Shown here in pieces: positions 8,073 to 16,652 of a stretch of DNA of 64,000 nucleotides. The notes beneath the pieces were generated by a model. It was given only the letters and a program-made list of their open reading frames with translations, was not told the DNA's origin and did not search any database. Position numbers and translations under genes: made by a program. Source of the stretch: an uncultured Roseobacter sp. (GTDB lineage Bacteria; Pseudomonadota; Alphaproteobacteria; Rhodobacterales; Rhodobacteraceae); the NCBI RefSeq assembly GCF_947488185.1, contig NZ_CANKYM010000002.1, forward strand, positions 372,001 to 436,000, written 5' to 3'. Each line of letters opens with the position of its first letter. Positions within the stretch are counted from its first letter, which is position 1.

Positions 8073-8825
8073 ATGACCTCTCCAAGCTTCTTCGATGGCC
8101 CGCAGGGCCGACGGCTTGCCTATCATCGCACCCCGGGTGCAGGCCCGTGGGTCGTGTTTCTGGGCGGGCTCAAATCCGATATGGAAGGCACCAAGGCGCT
8201 GCATCTTGAGGAGTGGGCGCGGCGCGAGGGCCGAGCTTTCCTGCGGTTCGACTACTCCGGGCATGGCCAGTCCTCCGGGACCTTCGAAGAGGGCGCCATC
8301 GGGGATTGGGCAGAAGATACCGCGGCCATCGTCGCAGGTCTGACGGAGGGGCCGATCATCCCGGTCGGATCCTCCATGGGAGGCTGGCAGGCGCTTTTGC
8401 TGGCCCGGCGGATATCGGATCGGCTGGCGGGTCTGGTCACCATTGCAGCGGCTCCAGACTTTACAGAGGACAGCTATTGGGCCGGGTTTTCCGAGGCCCA
8501 ACGGCAGCAGGTGATGGCGCAGGGCCAGGTGGAGATCCCGTCCGACTACATGGAACCCTACATCGTGACGCGGCGGATGATCGAGGACGGGCGGCGCAAT
8601 CTCGTTTTGCGCGCGCCGCTTGATCTGCCGTTCCCAGTGCGCTGCCTGCAGGGTACGGCAGATACCGCTGTCAGCACGGAAACCGCCCTCCGCCTGATGG
8701 AGCATGCGACTTGCCCGGACATGCGTCTTACGCTCGTCAAGGATGCAGACCACCGGTTTTCAGACGGTCCGTGCCTGGGGCTGATCGAAGACGCAATTGT
8801 CGATATTTTGGATGCAACGAAGTAG
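8073..8825 (+). CDS. Alpha/beta hydrolase, ABHD10-like serine hydrolase
   Basis: A 250-residue single-domain alpha/beta hydrolase without signal peptide. It shows the nucleophile elbow GSSMGG (Ser about residue 110), an oxyanion-region FLGGLKSDMEG near residues 29-39, an acid in the LQGTADTAVS strand and the catalytic His in DADHRF near the end. The order and the FDYSGHGQS segment match the family of human ABHD10, a mitochondrial thioesterase/esterase with alphaproteobacterial relatives. The ATG follows an AAGGAC ribosome site. The downstream VOC gene starts nine bases later, so they form an operon. Substrate unknown. Confidence 0.85.
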   Translation: MTSPSFFDGPQGRRLAYHRTPGAGPWVVFLGGLKSDMEGTKALHLEEWARREGRAFLRFDYSGHGQSSGTFEEGAIGDWAEDTAAIVAGLTEGPIIPVGSSMGGWQALLLARRISDRLAGLVTIAAAPDFTEDSYWAGFSEAQRQQVMAQGQVEIPSDYMEPYIVTRRMIEDGRRNLVLRAPLDLPFPVRCLQGTADTAVSTETALRLMEHATCPDMRLTLVKDADHRFSDGPCLGLIEDAIVDILDATK

Positions 8826-8834
8826 GAGGGTCAC

Positions 8835-9269
8835 ATGGACCAGCGGATCAGTCTCATCACGCTTGGCGCGCGCGACATCGCGGCACTGGCAGCGTTTTAC
8901 GACGCCTTGGGCTGGCAACGCACGCCCTCGCCGGACGGGGTGATCGCCTATGACCTGATTGGCCAGACCCTTGGGCTCTACCCGTTGGACAAGCTTGCAG
9001 AAGACATCGGTGTCCCGCTGACGGATCTTGGGTATGGCGCCAGTACCTTCACCCACAACCTGCCCGAAAAAGAGGACGTCGCCCCGCTTTTGGCGCGGGC
9101 AGAGGCTGCGGGCGCTAAGGTCCTCAAGCCCGCACAGGATGTGTTCTGGGGCGGGCACCATGGCTATTTCGCCGACCCCGAGGGCCACATCTGGGAAATC
9201 GCACACAACCCCTTTTCCCCCTTAAGAGAGGACGGCGCATTTCGGTGGTTGGGCTACGGGGACAGCTGA
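8835..9269 (+). CDS. VOC-family (glyoxalase/bleomycin-resistance fold) protein
   Basis: A 144-residue protein made of two beta-alpha-beta-beta-beta units, the vicinal oxygen chelate fold: LITLGARDIAALAAFYDALGW at the start, and GYFADPEGHIWEIAHNP near the end, where the Glu of the usual metal site lies. VOC proteins include glyoxalases, dioxygenases and drug-binding proteins; nothing here picks one. A strong AGGAGG precedes the start, and the stop TGA overlaps the next gene's ATG by one base, so hydrolase, VOC protein and the following gene are one operon. Confidence 0.88.
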   Translation: MDQRISLITLGARDIAALAAFYDALGWQRTPSPDGVIAYDLIGQTLGLYPLDKLAEDIGVPLTDLGYGASTFTHNLPEKEDVAPLLARAEAAGAKVLKPAQDVFWGGHHGYFADPEGHIWEIAHNPFSPLREDGAFRWLGYGDS

Positions 9270-9901
9270 TGCGCAGCCCCAAATCCATGTGGAGCCTTGA
9301 AACGCTGGGCCGGGTGCGTCTGTCAAAGCATTTCTACATGCGCGATTTCCTCTACTCAGAGATCAGCAACATGCATGGGGTGCCCAACGTGCCACCCGAC
9401 CCGGAGCTGACCATCGAGAACGGGCGCATGCTGTGCACCGAACTGCTGGATCCGCTGGAAGAGACCTTTGGCCGCCTCGCCATCCGGTCGGGATACCGCT
9501 CGCCCACGTTGAATGGATACGGCAACGCGCACAAACTGAACTGCGCGGCCAACGACAACCCGATCGAATGCCATATCTGGGATATCGGCCGCGGTGACAA
9601 GGCGGTGGCGGGCACGTCGATGGCCATTCCTTGGTTTACGGATCGGTATGAGGCGGGCCGCGACTGGCGGGATTTAGCGTGGTGGATTCACGATCATCTG
9701 CCCTATTCTGAACTGTGGTTTTTTCCCAAGCTGGCCGCGTTCAACCTAGTGTGGCGACCTGTGCCGCTGCGCACAATCTCCAGCTATATCGCGCCAAGGG
9801 GGATGTTGCTGCGCTCAGGTACTGAACCGGGCGAATCGCTGGACGAACGGCAGGCCCGCTATGCAGACTTTCCACCTTTTCGCGGCATAAACTTCCCGTA
9901 A
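9269..9901 (+). CDS. Peptidase M15-like / hedgehog-DD-peptidase fold protein
   Basis: A 210-residue protein starting at the ATG overlapping the VOC stop codon. The core around residues 55-110 (LAIRSGYRSP, then NAHKLNCAANDN and CHIWDI) resembles the zinc fold of D-Ala-D-Ala carboxypeptidases of family M15 and related hedgehog-type domains. The first His and Asp-like positions are present, but I do not see a clear final ExxH; instead there is SELWFFPKLAAFNL. It may be a divergent or inactive member. There is no signal peptide, which is odd for a wall hydrolase. Last gene of its operon. Confidence 0.6.
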   Translation: MRSPKSMWSLETLGRVRLSKHFYMRDFLYSEISNMHGVPNVPPDPELTIENGRMLCTELLDPLEETFGRLAIRSGYRSPTLNGYGNAHKLNCAANDNPIECHIWDIGRGDKAVAGTSMAIPWFTDRYEAGRDWRDLAWWIHDHLPYSELWFFPKLAAFNLVWRPVPLRTISSYIAPRGMLLRSGTEPGESLDERQARYADFPPFRGINFP

Positions 9902-10015
9902 AAATAGAACATGTGGTGTGATTTTAAGATTTTAGCCACAATATGTTGATTGATTGTTGACCGAAGCAGTGACTTAGGCAAAGTGTCGCCAGTTTCATCT
10001 TTGGGGGGATGATCC

Positions 10016-11113
10016 ATGAGGCGGTTGTGCCTTGTCGCAGGATTCATTGGCGCATTTGGCGCAGGACAATCGGCAGCGGAAATCTGCGGGGGCAGTTACG
10101 AGGTGGCGCGCGGGGACAGCTTGTCGCTGATTGCCAACAGGCTCTACAAAGACGCTGGCGTCTGGACGCGCATCCATGCTGACAACAAAGGGACAATCGG
10201 CGATGACCCGGATAAGATTCTGGTTGGCGCGGAGCTGACGCTATCCTGCATTGGCGGTCTGCCGCAGGGGCTCTCTGGACCGGCTTCGGTTTTCAGCCAG
10301 ATTGAACCGCTTCAAGCCACGACACAGCAAGCCGCCTTGGATACACCGGCGGACAGACCGCCCGAGCCTGCTGTGGCGCTTCGTGTGATCACCGGTAACG
10401 ATCAGCCGCCTTTCTCGGATGAAACGCTGGCGGGCGGTGGCATGATGACCGAGGTCATGACGGCCATCCTTGAAACATCTGCCTCGGATGCCCCGGTCGA
10501 GGTCTTTCGCATCAATGACTGGGGATCGCATCTTTCGCCGCTATTGACCGAGGCCCTGATGGATGTCTCCTATCCCTGGCCAAAGCCGGACTGCAACGAT
10601 GGGGTTGCACAAGAGCTTTGTCAGAACTACGTCTTTTCTGACCCGATGTTCGAGATGCTGATGGTGCTCTTTGTCGATGCGGAACGTCCGGTCCCCTTGA
10701 ACAGTGCACAGGACATCGAGGGGCGGCACCTTTGTCGTGCTGCGGGGCGCATGACGTTCATGCTGGACGCTCAGAACAGAAATTGGCTGCGCGACGGGCA
10801 GGTTACTCTTCTGCGCGCCCCGACGGTCGAGGCTTGTTTTGATCTGCTTATGAATGGTGAGGTCGATGCGGTCGTGGTCAATGAATTCACTGGCCGTTCG
10901 GTTGTCGCAAGTATCGGGCGTGCCGATCACATCGTCGCGCTGACCAGCACCCCGCTCGACATCGTGACACTGCATGCTGTTGTTTCCCGGAACAATCCGC
11001 GCGCCGAAGCCATTCTGGACAGGATAAACACGGGACTGCGGGCGATGCGCCGTTCCGGTCGGTATCAGGAAATTGTTGATCTTCATCTGCGCGGCGTCTG
11101 GGCCGGCCTGTGA
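10016..11113 (+). CDS. LysM domain fused to a family 3 periplasmic solute-binding protein
   Basis: A 365-residue exported protein. Residues 1-21 are a signal peptide (AxA cleavage near 19-21). Residues 24-78 form a LysM peptidoglycan-binding module (SYEVARGDSLSLIANRLY, with Cys24 and Cys78 flanking it). After a Pro/Gln-rich linker, residues about 122-362 are an SBP_bac_3-type ligand domain with YPWPKPDC and FDLLMNGEVDAVVVNEF. LysM would tether the binding protein to the cell wall. The next gene is a LysM-less paralog starting at an overlapping GTG. No permease is nearby, so a sensing or scavenging role is possible; the ligand is unknown. Confidence 0.85.
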   Translation: MRRLCLVAGFIGAFGAGQSAAEICGGSYEVARGDSLSLIANRLYKDAGVWTRIHADNKGTIGDDPDKILVGAELTLSCIGGLPQGLSGPASVFSQIEPLQATTQQAALDTPADRPPEPAVALRVITGNDQPPFSDETLAGGGMMTEVMTAILETSASDAPVEVFRINDWGSHLSPLLTEALMDVSYPWPKPDCNDGVAQELCQNYVFSDPMFEMLMVLFVDAERPVPLNSAQDIEGRHLCRAAGRMTFMLDAQNRNWLRDGQVTLLRAPTVEACFDLLMNGEVDAVVVNEFTGRSVVASIGRADHIVALTSTPLDIVTLHAVVSRNNPRAEAILDRINTGLRAMRRSGRYQEIVDLHLRGVWAGL

Positions 11114-11919
11114 GACTTGCGCAGCTGTCTGCACTATGTGCCGCATTGGCATGTGCGAATGTCGGACCAGCAGATGCCGAGATGCGACTGCTGACCGGTT
11201 CGGACTATGCGCCCTTCACAGATGCGGCGTGGTCGCAGCAGGGTATGGTCACGGAACTGGTTGAAGCGGCGCTGGCGCTCAGCCCGGAGTCGGAATCGCA
11301 TGATATCGAGTGGCTGGATGACTGGTCAGTGCATCTTGATCTGATCCGGGAAAAGCACGCGGACATGGGCTTTCCATGGTTCCGGCCCGATTGCGATACA
11401 TATCAGCAGGACGATGCGCGTTGCGTTGACTTCCATTTTTCTGACCCGGTTGTGGACCTGGTAATCCTCCTCTTTGTGCGCGCCGACAACGAGTTTGCTT
11501 TCGAGAAGGATGCGGATGTTTCCGGTCGGGTTTTATGCCGGCCTGCCGGTTACTTCACGCATGATCTGGACCGTCCGGATCGCAAATGGATCAGCAACGA
11601 TCTAATAACGCTCAGGCAACCCGCGACGCCGCGGGAGTGTTTCGATTTGCTGATGTCGGGAGAGGTTGACGCGGTCGCGGTGAATGAATTCCTGGGGGTG
11701 CAGCAGATGTTTGCAGCGGATCTGACGGAAGAGGTTGTGCCGCTTTCCCGTCCGGTGTCCACCCAGTCGCTGCACGTGGTGATTTCCAAAACACATTGGC
11801 GCGGCACCGCGCTGCTGTATCGCTTCAATGCAGGGTTGGCGAAGCTGAAACAGACAGACAGGTATACCGAAATCGTTTCCCGCCATCTTTCGATTTATTG
11901 GGATCAGCTGAAAGGCTGA
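11110..11919 (+). CDS. Family 3 periplasmic solute-binding protein, tandem paralog
   Basis: A 269-residue exported protein beginning with GTG that overlaps the stop of the LysM-SBP gene (GTGA). A signal peptide covers residues 1-23. The mature part aligns throughout with the second domain of its neighbour: LLTGSDYAPFTD at the start, FPWFRPDC in the middle, FDLLMSGEVDAVAVNEF and a closing RYTEIVSRHLSIYWDQL. The shared Pro-Asp-Cys element suggests a conserved disulfide. Probably a duplication that lost, or never had, the LysM part. With no permease genes here the ligand and partner transporter are unknown. Confidence 0.85.
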   Translation: MRLAQLSALCAALACANVGPADAEMRLLTGSDYAPFTDAAWSQQGMVTELVEAALALSPESESHDIEWLDDWSVHLDLIREKHADMGFPWFRPDCDTYQQDDARCVDFHFSDPVVDLVILLFVRADNEFAFEKDADVSGRVLCRPAGYFTHDLDRPDRKWISNDLITLRQPATPRECFDLLMSGEVDAVAVNEFLGVQQMFAADLTEEVVPLSRPVSTQSLHVVISKTHWRGTALLYRFNAGLAKLKQTDRYTEIVSRHLSIYWDQLKG

Positions 11920-12047
11920 GATTTTCCGAAGTCGCTCAGGACGGACCTTGTGATTGCGCGCATAGCGGGTAAAACTGCCGGAAAATCATGAGGCAACGGG
12001 GCAGGATATGACCACCGCCATCACCATTGCGGCCATCGGGAGGCGAT

Positions 12048-12758
12048 ATGGCTGAACCTCTGGTTCTGCTGCCCGGCCTGATGTGTGACGCGCGGCTTTT
12101 TGGGCCGCAGATCGCGGCACTATCGTCGGATACGGCGGTGATGGTTGGTCCGATCACGCAAGGTGAACGGGTGGAAGAGATCGCCTCCGGCCTGCTGGAT
12201 CAGTTGCCCGGACGGTTTGCTCTGGCCGGTCTGAGCATGGGCGGCATCGTCGCCATGGAAATCCTGCGCCGCGCGCCGGATCGGGTGACGCGCATCGCCT
12301 TGATGGACACCAACCCGCTGGCCGAAACACCCCAGGTCGCCGCAGCGCGTGAACCGCAGATCGTGGCCGCGCGTACCGGGCGGATGCTCGACGTGATGCG
12401 CGAGGAGATGAAGCCGAACTACCTGGCGCCCGGCCCGCATCAGCAGGCGGTGCTTGATCTGGTGATGGATATGGCCGACGCGTTGGGGCCTGAGGTCTTT
12501 GTCCGTCAGTCGCGCGCGCTGCAACGCAGGCGGGATCAGCAGAGCACGTTGCGCAAATGCAAGGTGCCGGCATTGGTGCTTTGCGGTGCCCATGACGCGC
12601 TCTGCCCGGTCAAGCGGCACGAGTTCATGTCCGAACTCATCCCTTATGCGACCCTGAAGGTGCTGCCGAACGCCGGCCATCTGCCCACGCTGGAACAGCC
12701 GGACGAGACCACGCAGGCGCTGCGGGATTGGATGGGGTTACCGCTGGTGCTGCGCTAG
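12048..12758 (+). CDS. Alpha/beta hydrolase
   Basis: A 236-residue alpha/beta hydrolase with the nucleophile elbow GLSMGG (Ser about residue 66), an acid after the strand LVLCGAHDALCPV and the catalytic His in PNAGHLPTLEQPD, typical of the 3-oxoadipate enol-lactonase/RsbQ-like branch. The ATG at 12048 is chosen because GGGAGG lies just upstream; an in-frame ATG at 12027 has no such site. A 15-codon frame (12008-12055) with its own GGGGCAGGA overlaps the start and may couple translation. It converges on phaZ. Substrate unknown. Confidence 0.85.
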   Translation: MAEPLVLLPGLMCDARLFGPQIAALSSDTAVMVGPITQGERVEEIASGLLDQLPGRFALAGLSMGGIVAMEILRRAPDRVTRIALMDTNPLAETPQVAAAREPQIVAARTGRMLDVMREEMKPNYLAPGPHQQAVLDLVMDMADALGPEVFVRQSRALQRRRDQQSTLRKCKVPALVLCGAHDALCPVKRHEFMSELIPYATLKVLPNAGHLPTLEQPDETTQALRDWMGLPLVLR

Positions 12759-12759
12759 G

Positions 12760-12788
12760 CGCCGCCGGGGTCAGGCGGCGTTCTTGTT
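12760..12788 (+). terminator. Hairpin terminator after the hydrolase gene
   Basis: CGCCGCC (12760-12766) pairs with GGCGGCG (12774-12780) over a seven-base loop and is followed by TTCTTGTT. It overlaps the last codons of the convergent phaZ, a common arrangement between convergent genes. Confidence 0.5.
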
Positions 12789-14048
12789 GGCCGCCTTGCG
12801 CGGCTTGCGGGCAGGCTTGCCACTGTTGGCGTCGATGAAGTCGAGCACAAGCGGGCGAATGTTCCGGCGCCAGCTTTTGCCCGCGAAAATCCCGTAGTGG
12901 CCCGCGCCGTCTTCGACGTGGCTGGCCTTTTTGTCGTCCGGCAGGCCGGTGCAGAGGTCGAGCGCCGCAATGCATTGGCCGGGGGCTGAGATATCATCCT
13001 TGGACCCCTCGACCGTCTTGACGGCAACCGTGGTGATCTTGCCAATATCCACCTGCTTACCGGCAACGGTGAATTCGTTCTTGGCGATCTCGCCATTCTT
13101 AAAGATGCGTTCCACGGTCGACAGATAGAATTCCGCCGTCATGTCCATGACCGCCAGATACTCATCGTAGAATTTGTTGTGTTTGTCGTGATCTGTCCCT
13201 TCGCCGCGCGCCACGCGCCCGATCTGGTCGGTGAAGGCCTTCGCATGTGTCTCGGCGTTCATCGAGATGAAGGAGCTAAGCTGCAGAAGGCCCGGGTAGA
13301 CCATCCGGCCCACGCCGGGATACTTGAAGCCCACACGCTGGATCATCATCTCTTCAAGCTGGCCCATCGTCATGCGATGACCAAAGTCCGTGACATCCGT
13401 GGGCGTCGCATTCGGGTCAATGGGCCCGCCGATCAGCGTTAGGCTGCGCGGCTGCGCCTTGGGGTCTTCCTCGGCCAGATAGGCGGTCGCGGCCAGCGTC
13501 AGCGGGGCGGGCTGGCACACGGCGATTACATGCGTGTCGGGGCCAAGCTCTTTCAGGAAATCCACGAGATAGAGCGTGTAATCTTCGATATCGAACTTCC
13601 CGGCGCTGACCGGGATGTCCCGCGCATTGTGCCAGTCTGTGATGTAAAGGTCCGCATCCGGCAGCAGACTGATCACGGTGGAGCGGAGCAGCGTGGCATA
13701 GTGCCCTGACATCGGTGCCACCAGCAGCACCTTGCGCTCGGGCGTATCCCGCCCCGGGACTTCAAAATGCAGCAAATCGCCAAAGTCGCGCTTTACGACG
13801 ATCTCGGTTCTGACCGTGTGGTCCTGACCGTCTTTGGTCGGGACCGCAGGAATATTCCAGTCAGGCTTCACGATCATGCGCTGAAAGGTGCGTTCCGTGA
13901 CTTCGCCCCAGGCCTGCATCCAGGCGAAGGCAGGGTTTGGAATCAAGGAGAAAGCAGGGTAGGCTGCCATGGCGAGGGCGGTCGCGCCGAGCCATTGGTT
14001 CGTGTTGCGCATCGTCTCCATCAAGTCGTATGTCGCCATATAGCGCAT
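12771..14048 (-). CDS. phaZ: Intracellular polyhydroxyalkanoate depolymerase
   Basis: A 425-residue intracellular PHB depolymerase, which cuts stored polyhydroxybutyrate on the granule surface. Family marks: the start MRYMATYDLMETMRNTNQW, the strand HVIAVCQPAPL with the nucleophile-position Cys, GGPIDPNATPTDV, and the C-terminal GHYGIFAGKSWRRNIRPL with the catalytic His. A Lys/Arg-rich tail ends the protein. The ATG at 14048 has AAGGAG upstream; the longer frame to 14273 would run into phaC and is rejected. It is divergent from phaC with a 109-base control region holding a PhaR-like site. Confidence 0.95.
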   Translation of the reverse strand: MRYMATYDLMETMRNTNQWLGATALAMAAYPAFSLIPNPAFAWMQAWGEVTERTFQRMIVKPDWNIPAVPTKDGQDHTVRTEIVVKRDFGDLLHFEVPGRDTPERKVLLVAPMSGHYATLLRSTVISLLPDADLYITDWHNARDIPVSAGKFDIEDYTLYLVDFLKELGPDTHVIAVCQPAPLTLAATAYLAEEDPKAQPRSLTLIGGPIDPNATPTDVTDFGHRMTMGQLEEMMIQRVGFKYPGVGRMVYPGLLQLSSFISMNAETHAKAFTDQIGRVARGEGTDHDKHNKFYDEYLAVMDMTAEFYLSTVERIFKNGEIAKNEFTVAGKQVDIGKITTVAVKTVEGSKDDISAPGQCIAALDLCTGLPDDKKASHVEDGAGHYGIFAGKSWRRNIRPLVLDFIDANSGKPARKPRKAANKNAA

Positions 14049-14124
14049 AAGGGGTCTCCTTGTTACAATCCGGGCGCACCGGGTACACGCAGTCGCTTCG
14101 CCCCCTGAAGCCAACGACTTTATG

Positions 14125-14136
14125 CTGCAACTGCAA
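14125..14136. promoter_or_regulatory. Relaxed PhaR-type site between phaZ and phaC
   Basis: CTGCAACTGCAA at 14125-14136 fits CTGC-N4-GCAG except the last base. Paracoccus PhaR binds TGC-rich CTGC-N3/4-GCAG sequences. It lies 22 bases before the phaC ATG; weaker match than the two sites further right. Confidence 0.45.
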
Positions 14137-14157
14137 ACATACGAGGGAAAGGTTAAC

Positions 14158-15963
14158 ATGACAACACATTCCGGCGACGACGTGATCCCCTCGGGTGAAA
14201 CACTTGAGAGGATGACTGAAAACCTCCAGAAAGTGGAGGAACTGTCGGAACGATTGCAGCGGGTGTTAACCAACCGTCAGACCCATAACCCAGCGTTAGA
14301 TGGGCCGAATCAAGAGTTATTCGGTCGTGCGGCACAGGCTTATTGGGCCGAGGCCGTTAACAATCCCGCGAAGGTTTTTGAGCACCAGATGACCTATTGG
14401 GCCGATACAATGAAACAATTTGTGCAGGCGCAGCAAGAACTGGCCAAGGGCAAATTGACGGCACCGGAGGACCCCGGCCCAAAGGACAGACGCTTTGCGA
14501 ATCCGCTCTGGGAAACGCATCCCTACTTCAATTACGTCAAGAAACAGTACCTCATTAACGCCGAAGCGCTGACGACCGCCGTACAGGACGTGACCGACCT
14601 CGATCCGTCGGAGAAAAACCGGCTGACCTACTTCGCCCGACAGATCGTGGATCTGATGTCGCCGACCAATTTTCTGGCGACGAACCCGGACGCGCTGGAA
14701 AAGGCGTTGGAGACAGAGGGGCAGAGCCTGGTTCAGGGTCTTGAAAACCTGATCCATGATCTTGAGGCGAACAAGGGTGAACTGGTCGTCAAGCTTGCGG
14801 ATGAGACCGCTTTTGAGTTGGGACGCAACATTGCCACGACGCCGGGCAAGGTGGTGTTCCGCAATCGGATGATGGAATTGATCCAATACACGGCCAGCAC
14901 CGAGGAGGTCCATAAAACGCCGCTGGTGATCTTCCCGCCTTGGATCAACAAATTCTACATTCTCGACCTCAAGGCGCAGAACAGCCTTGTGAAATGGCTG
15001 GTGGATCAGGGTCATACTGTCTTTGTCGTGTCCTGGGTCAATCCCGATCCCACATATCGCGATATCGGTATGGAAGAGTACATCGAAGACGGCTACTTGA
15101 CCGCGATTGCAGAAATCAAAGCCATCACCGGCGAAAAGCAGGTCAATGCCATCGGTTATTGCATTGCCGGTACGACACTTGCGCTGACCCTGTCGCTGCT
15201 GAAGCAGAACGGCGATAAATCCGTCAAATCCGCGACCTTTTTTACGGCGCTGACCGATTTTTCGGATCAGGGCGAATTCGCGCCCTTCCTGACCAATGAC
15301 TTTATTGACGGGATCGAAGAAGAGATCGAGGACAAGGGCGTGCTGCCCTCGGTCATCATGGCGCGGACGTTTTCCTTTTTGCGATCCAATGATCTGATCT
15401 ATGGCCCCGCGATCAAGAGCTATATGATGGGGGAGACCCCACCCGCGTTCGATCTGCTCTATTGGAACGGCGACGGGGCCAACCTGCCCGGCAAGATGTC
15501 GATGCAATATCTGCGCGGGTTGTGCCAGCGGGATGAACTGGCGCAGGGTGGGTTTGATCTGCTCGGGCACAAGCTCACCCTAGGCGATGTCGATGTCCCG
15601 CTCTGTGCCATCGCCTGCGAGACGGATCACATCGCCGCCTGGAAAGACAGCTACCGCGGCATTCAACAGATGGGGTCAAAGGATAAGACCTTCATCATGA
15701 CCCAATCGGGCCATATTGCCGGGATTGTGAACCCGCCGACCCGGAACAAGTACGGACACTACACCAACCCTGATCTGAAGCTGGATTATGCGGACTGGCT
15801 TGCGGGGGCCGATTTCCACGAAGGGTCCTGGTGGCCGCGGTGGGAAAGCTGGCTGAAAAAGCGCGCGGGCAAGATGATTCCCGCACGCATACCAGGAGAT
15901 TCGAGCCATCCGGTACTCTGCGATGCGCCTGGAACCTATGTGGCCAAGAAGGCAACTCTCTGA
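14158..15963 (+). CDS. phaC: Class I poly(3-hydroxyalkanoate) synthase
   Basis: A 601-residue class I PHA synthase, which polymerises (R)-3-hydroxybutyryl-CoA at the granule. The catalytic Cys is in the modified lipase box GYCIAG (Cys335 counting from ATG 14158), preceded by FPPWINKFYILDL and VSWVNPDP, and followed by CETDHIAAW (acid region) and SGHIAGIVNPP (His). The N-terminal helical region of about 100 residues is typical for class I. The ATG at 14158 has GGGAAAGG upstream; an in-frame ATG at 14122 lies inside the operator region and is unlikely. The phasin and regulator genes follow. Confidence 0.97.
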   Translation: MTTHSGDDVIPSGETLERMTENLQKVEELSERLQRVLTNRQTHNPALDGPNQELFGRAAQAYWAEAVNNPAKVFEHQMTYWADTMKQFVQAQQELAKGKLTAPEDPGPKDRRFANPLWETHPYFNYVKKQYLINAEALTTAVQDVTDLDPSEKNRLTYFARQIVDLMSPTNFLATNPDALEKALETEGQSLVQGLENLIHDLEANKGELVVKLADETAFELGRNIATTPGKVVFRNRMMELIQYTASTEEVHKTPLVIFPPWINKFYILDLKAQNSLVKWLVDQGHTVFVVSWVNPDPTYRDIGMEEYIEDGYLTAIAEIKAITGEKQVNAIGYCIAGTTLALTLSLLKQNGDKSVKSATFFTALTDFSDQGEFAPFLTNDFIDGIEEEIEDKGVLPSVIMARTFSFLRSNDLIYGPAIKSYMMGETPPAFDLLYWNGDGANLPGKMSMQYLRGLCQRDELAQGGFDLLGHKLTLGDVDVPLCAIACETDHIAAWKDSYRGIQQMGSKDKTFIMTQSGHIAGIVNPPTRNKYGHYTNPDLKLDYADWLAGADFHEGSWWPRWESWLKKRAGKMIPARIPGDSSHPVLCDAPGTYVAKKATL

Positions 15964-15998
15964 TTTCAATAGCGGTTTCCGCCAAGTCAATTAAAATG

Positions 15999-16009
15999 CT
16001 GCAATGCAG
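15999..16009. promoter_or_regulatory. PhaR operator 1 upstream of phaP
   Basis: CTGCAATGCAG is a perfect CTGC-N3-GCAG site, the sequence class bound by PhaR of Paracoccus denitrificans. It lies 10 bases before the predicted -35 hexamer of phaP. The identical 11-mer recurs before phaR at 16653. Confidence 0.75.
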
Positions 16010-16018
16010 AAAAAACAC

Positions 16019-16047
16019 TTGAAATGCTGCGTTGCGGCATATATATC
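16019..16047 (+). promoter_or_regulatory. Predicted phaP promoter with a second PhaR site in the spacer
   Basis: TTGAAA (16019-16024) and TATATC (16042-16047) are spaced by 17 bases, as in sigma-70 promoters. CTGCGTTGCGG (16027-16037), one base off CTGC-N3-GCAG, fills the spacer, so bound PhaR would block RNA polymerase. Confidence 0.65.
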
Positions 16048-16103
16048 CTGTTGCAGACGCAGAAACGCGGGGATGATCCCGCAAGCGACAAAGGATTGTA
16101 GAA

Positions 16104-16550
16104 ATGACAAAGACACCTGACATGACAGCGATGCTCAAAGACGTTATGGGCGCATTCCCGGTTGACACAGCAGCCATGGAAGACGCGTTCAAGACAACAG
16201 CCAGCCTGAACGAAAAACTGTCCGGCGTGGCCCTGACAGCTGCAGAGAAATCCACCGAAATCTCCAGCAAGTGGACCCAAGACACCCTGGCCAAACTGGC
16301 AGAGATGTCCAAAGCCAAAGCAGAGCCCGTTGACTATGCAAAAGCAATGACCGATTTCGCTTCCGCATATTCCGAGACAGCTGCTGAGCACATGGCCGCG
16401 TTCGCTGAAGTTGCGAAAAAAGCGCAGATGGAAACAGTTGAACTGATGATGGCTGCCGGCAAAGACATGAGCGAAGACGCGTCTGCCGCCGTGAAAAAAG
16501 CCACCAAAGAGGCAACAGCTGCGGTCAAAAAAGCAGCAACTGCGAAGTAA
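16104..16550 (+). CDS. phaP: Phasin, PHA granule surface protein
   Basis: A 148-residue Ala/Lys/Glu-rich, fully helical protein of the phasin family, coating PHB granules and controlling their size and number. Long amphipathic helices cover residues about 20-120 and the tail is a Lys/Ala repeat (AAVKKATKEATAAVKKAATAK region, residues 128-148) like that of histone-type or other phasin tails. There is no signal peptide and no cysteine. Placement between phaC and phaR, two PhaR-type sites upstream and a strong terminator downstream show a separately and strongly regulated monocistronic unit. Confidence 0.93.
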   Translation: MTKTPDMTAMLKDVMGAFPVDTAAMEDAFKTTASLNEKLSGVALTAAEKSTEISSKWTQDTLAKLAEMSKAKAEPVDYAKAMTDFASAYSETAAEHMAAFAEVAKKAQMETVELMMAAGKDMSEDASAAVKKATKEATAAVKKAATAK

Positions 16551-16600
16551 GTAGTATCCCAGTTAGCGCCAACTTCCTCCCTGAATGGCGCAAACTTTGA

Positions 16601-16634
16601 GGGCGGGCTTTTTAAGAGCCCGCCCTTTCTTTTT
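16601..16634 (+). terminator. Intrinsic terminator of phaP
   Basis: GGGCGGGCT (16601-16609) pairs perfectly with AGCCCGCCC (16617-16625) over a seven-base loop and is followed by TTTCTTTTT. It ends phaP transcription before the phaR promoter. Confidence 0.92.
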
Positions 16635-16652
16635 ACAAATCTGTGTCCTAAG

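Noticed and set aside
14317..15570. A 417-codon minus-strand frame inside phaC
   Set aside because: Antisense shadow of a well conserved synthase.
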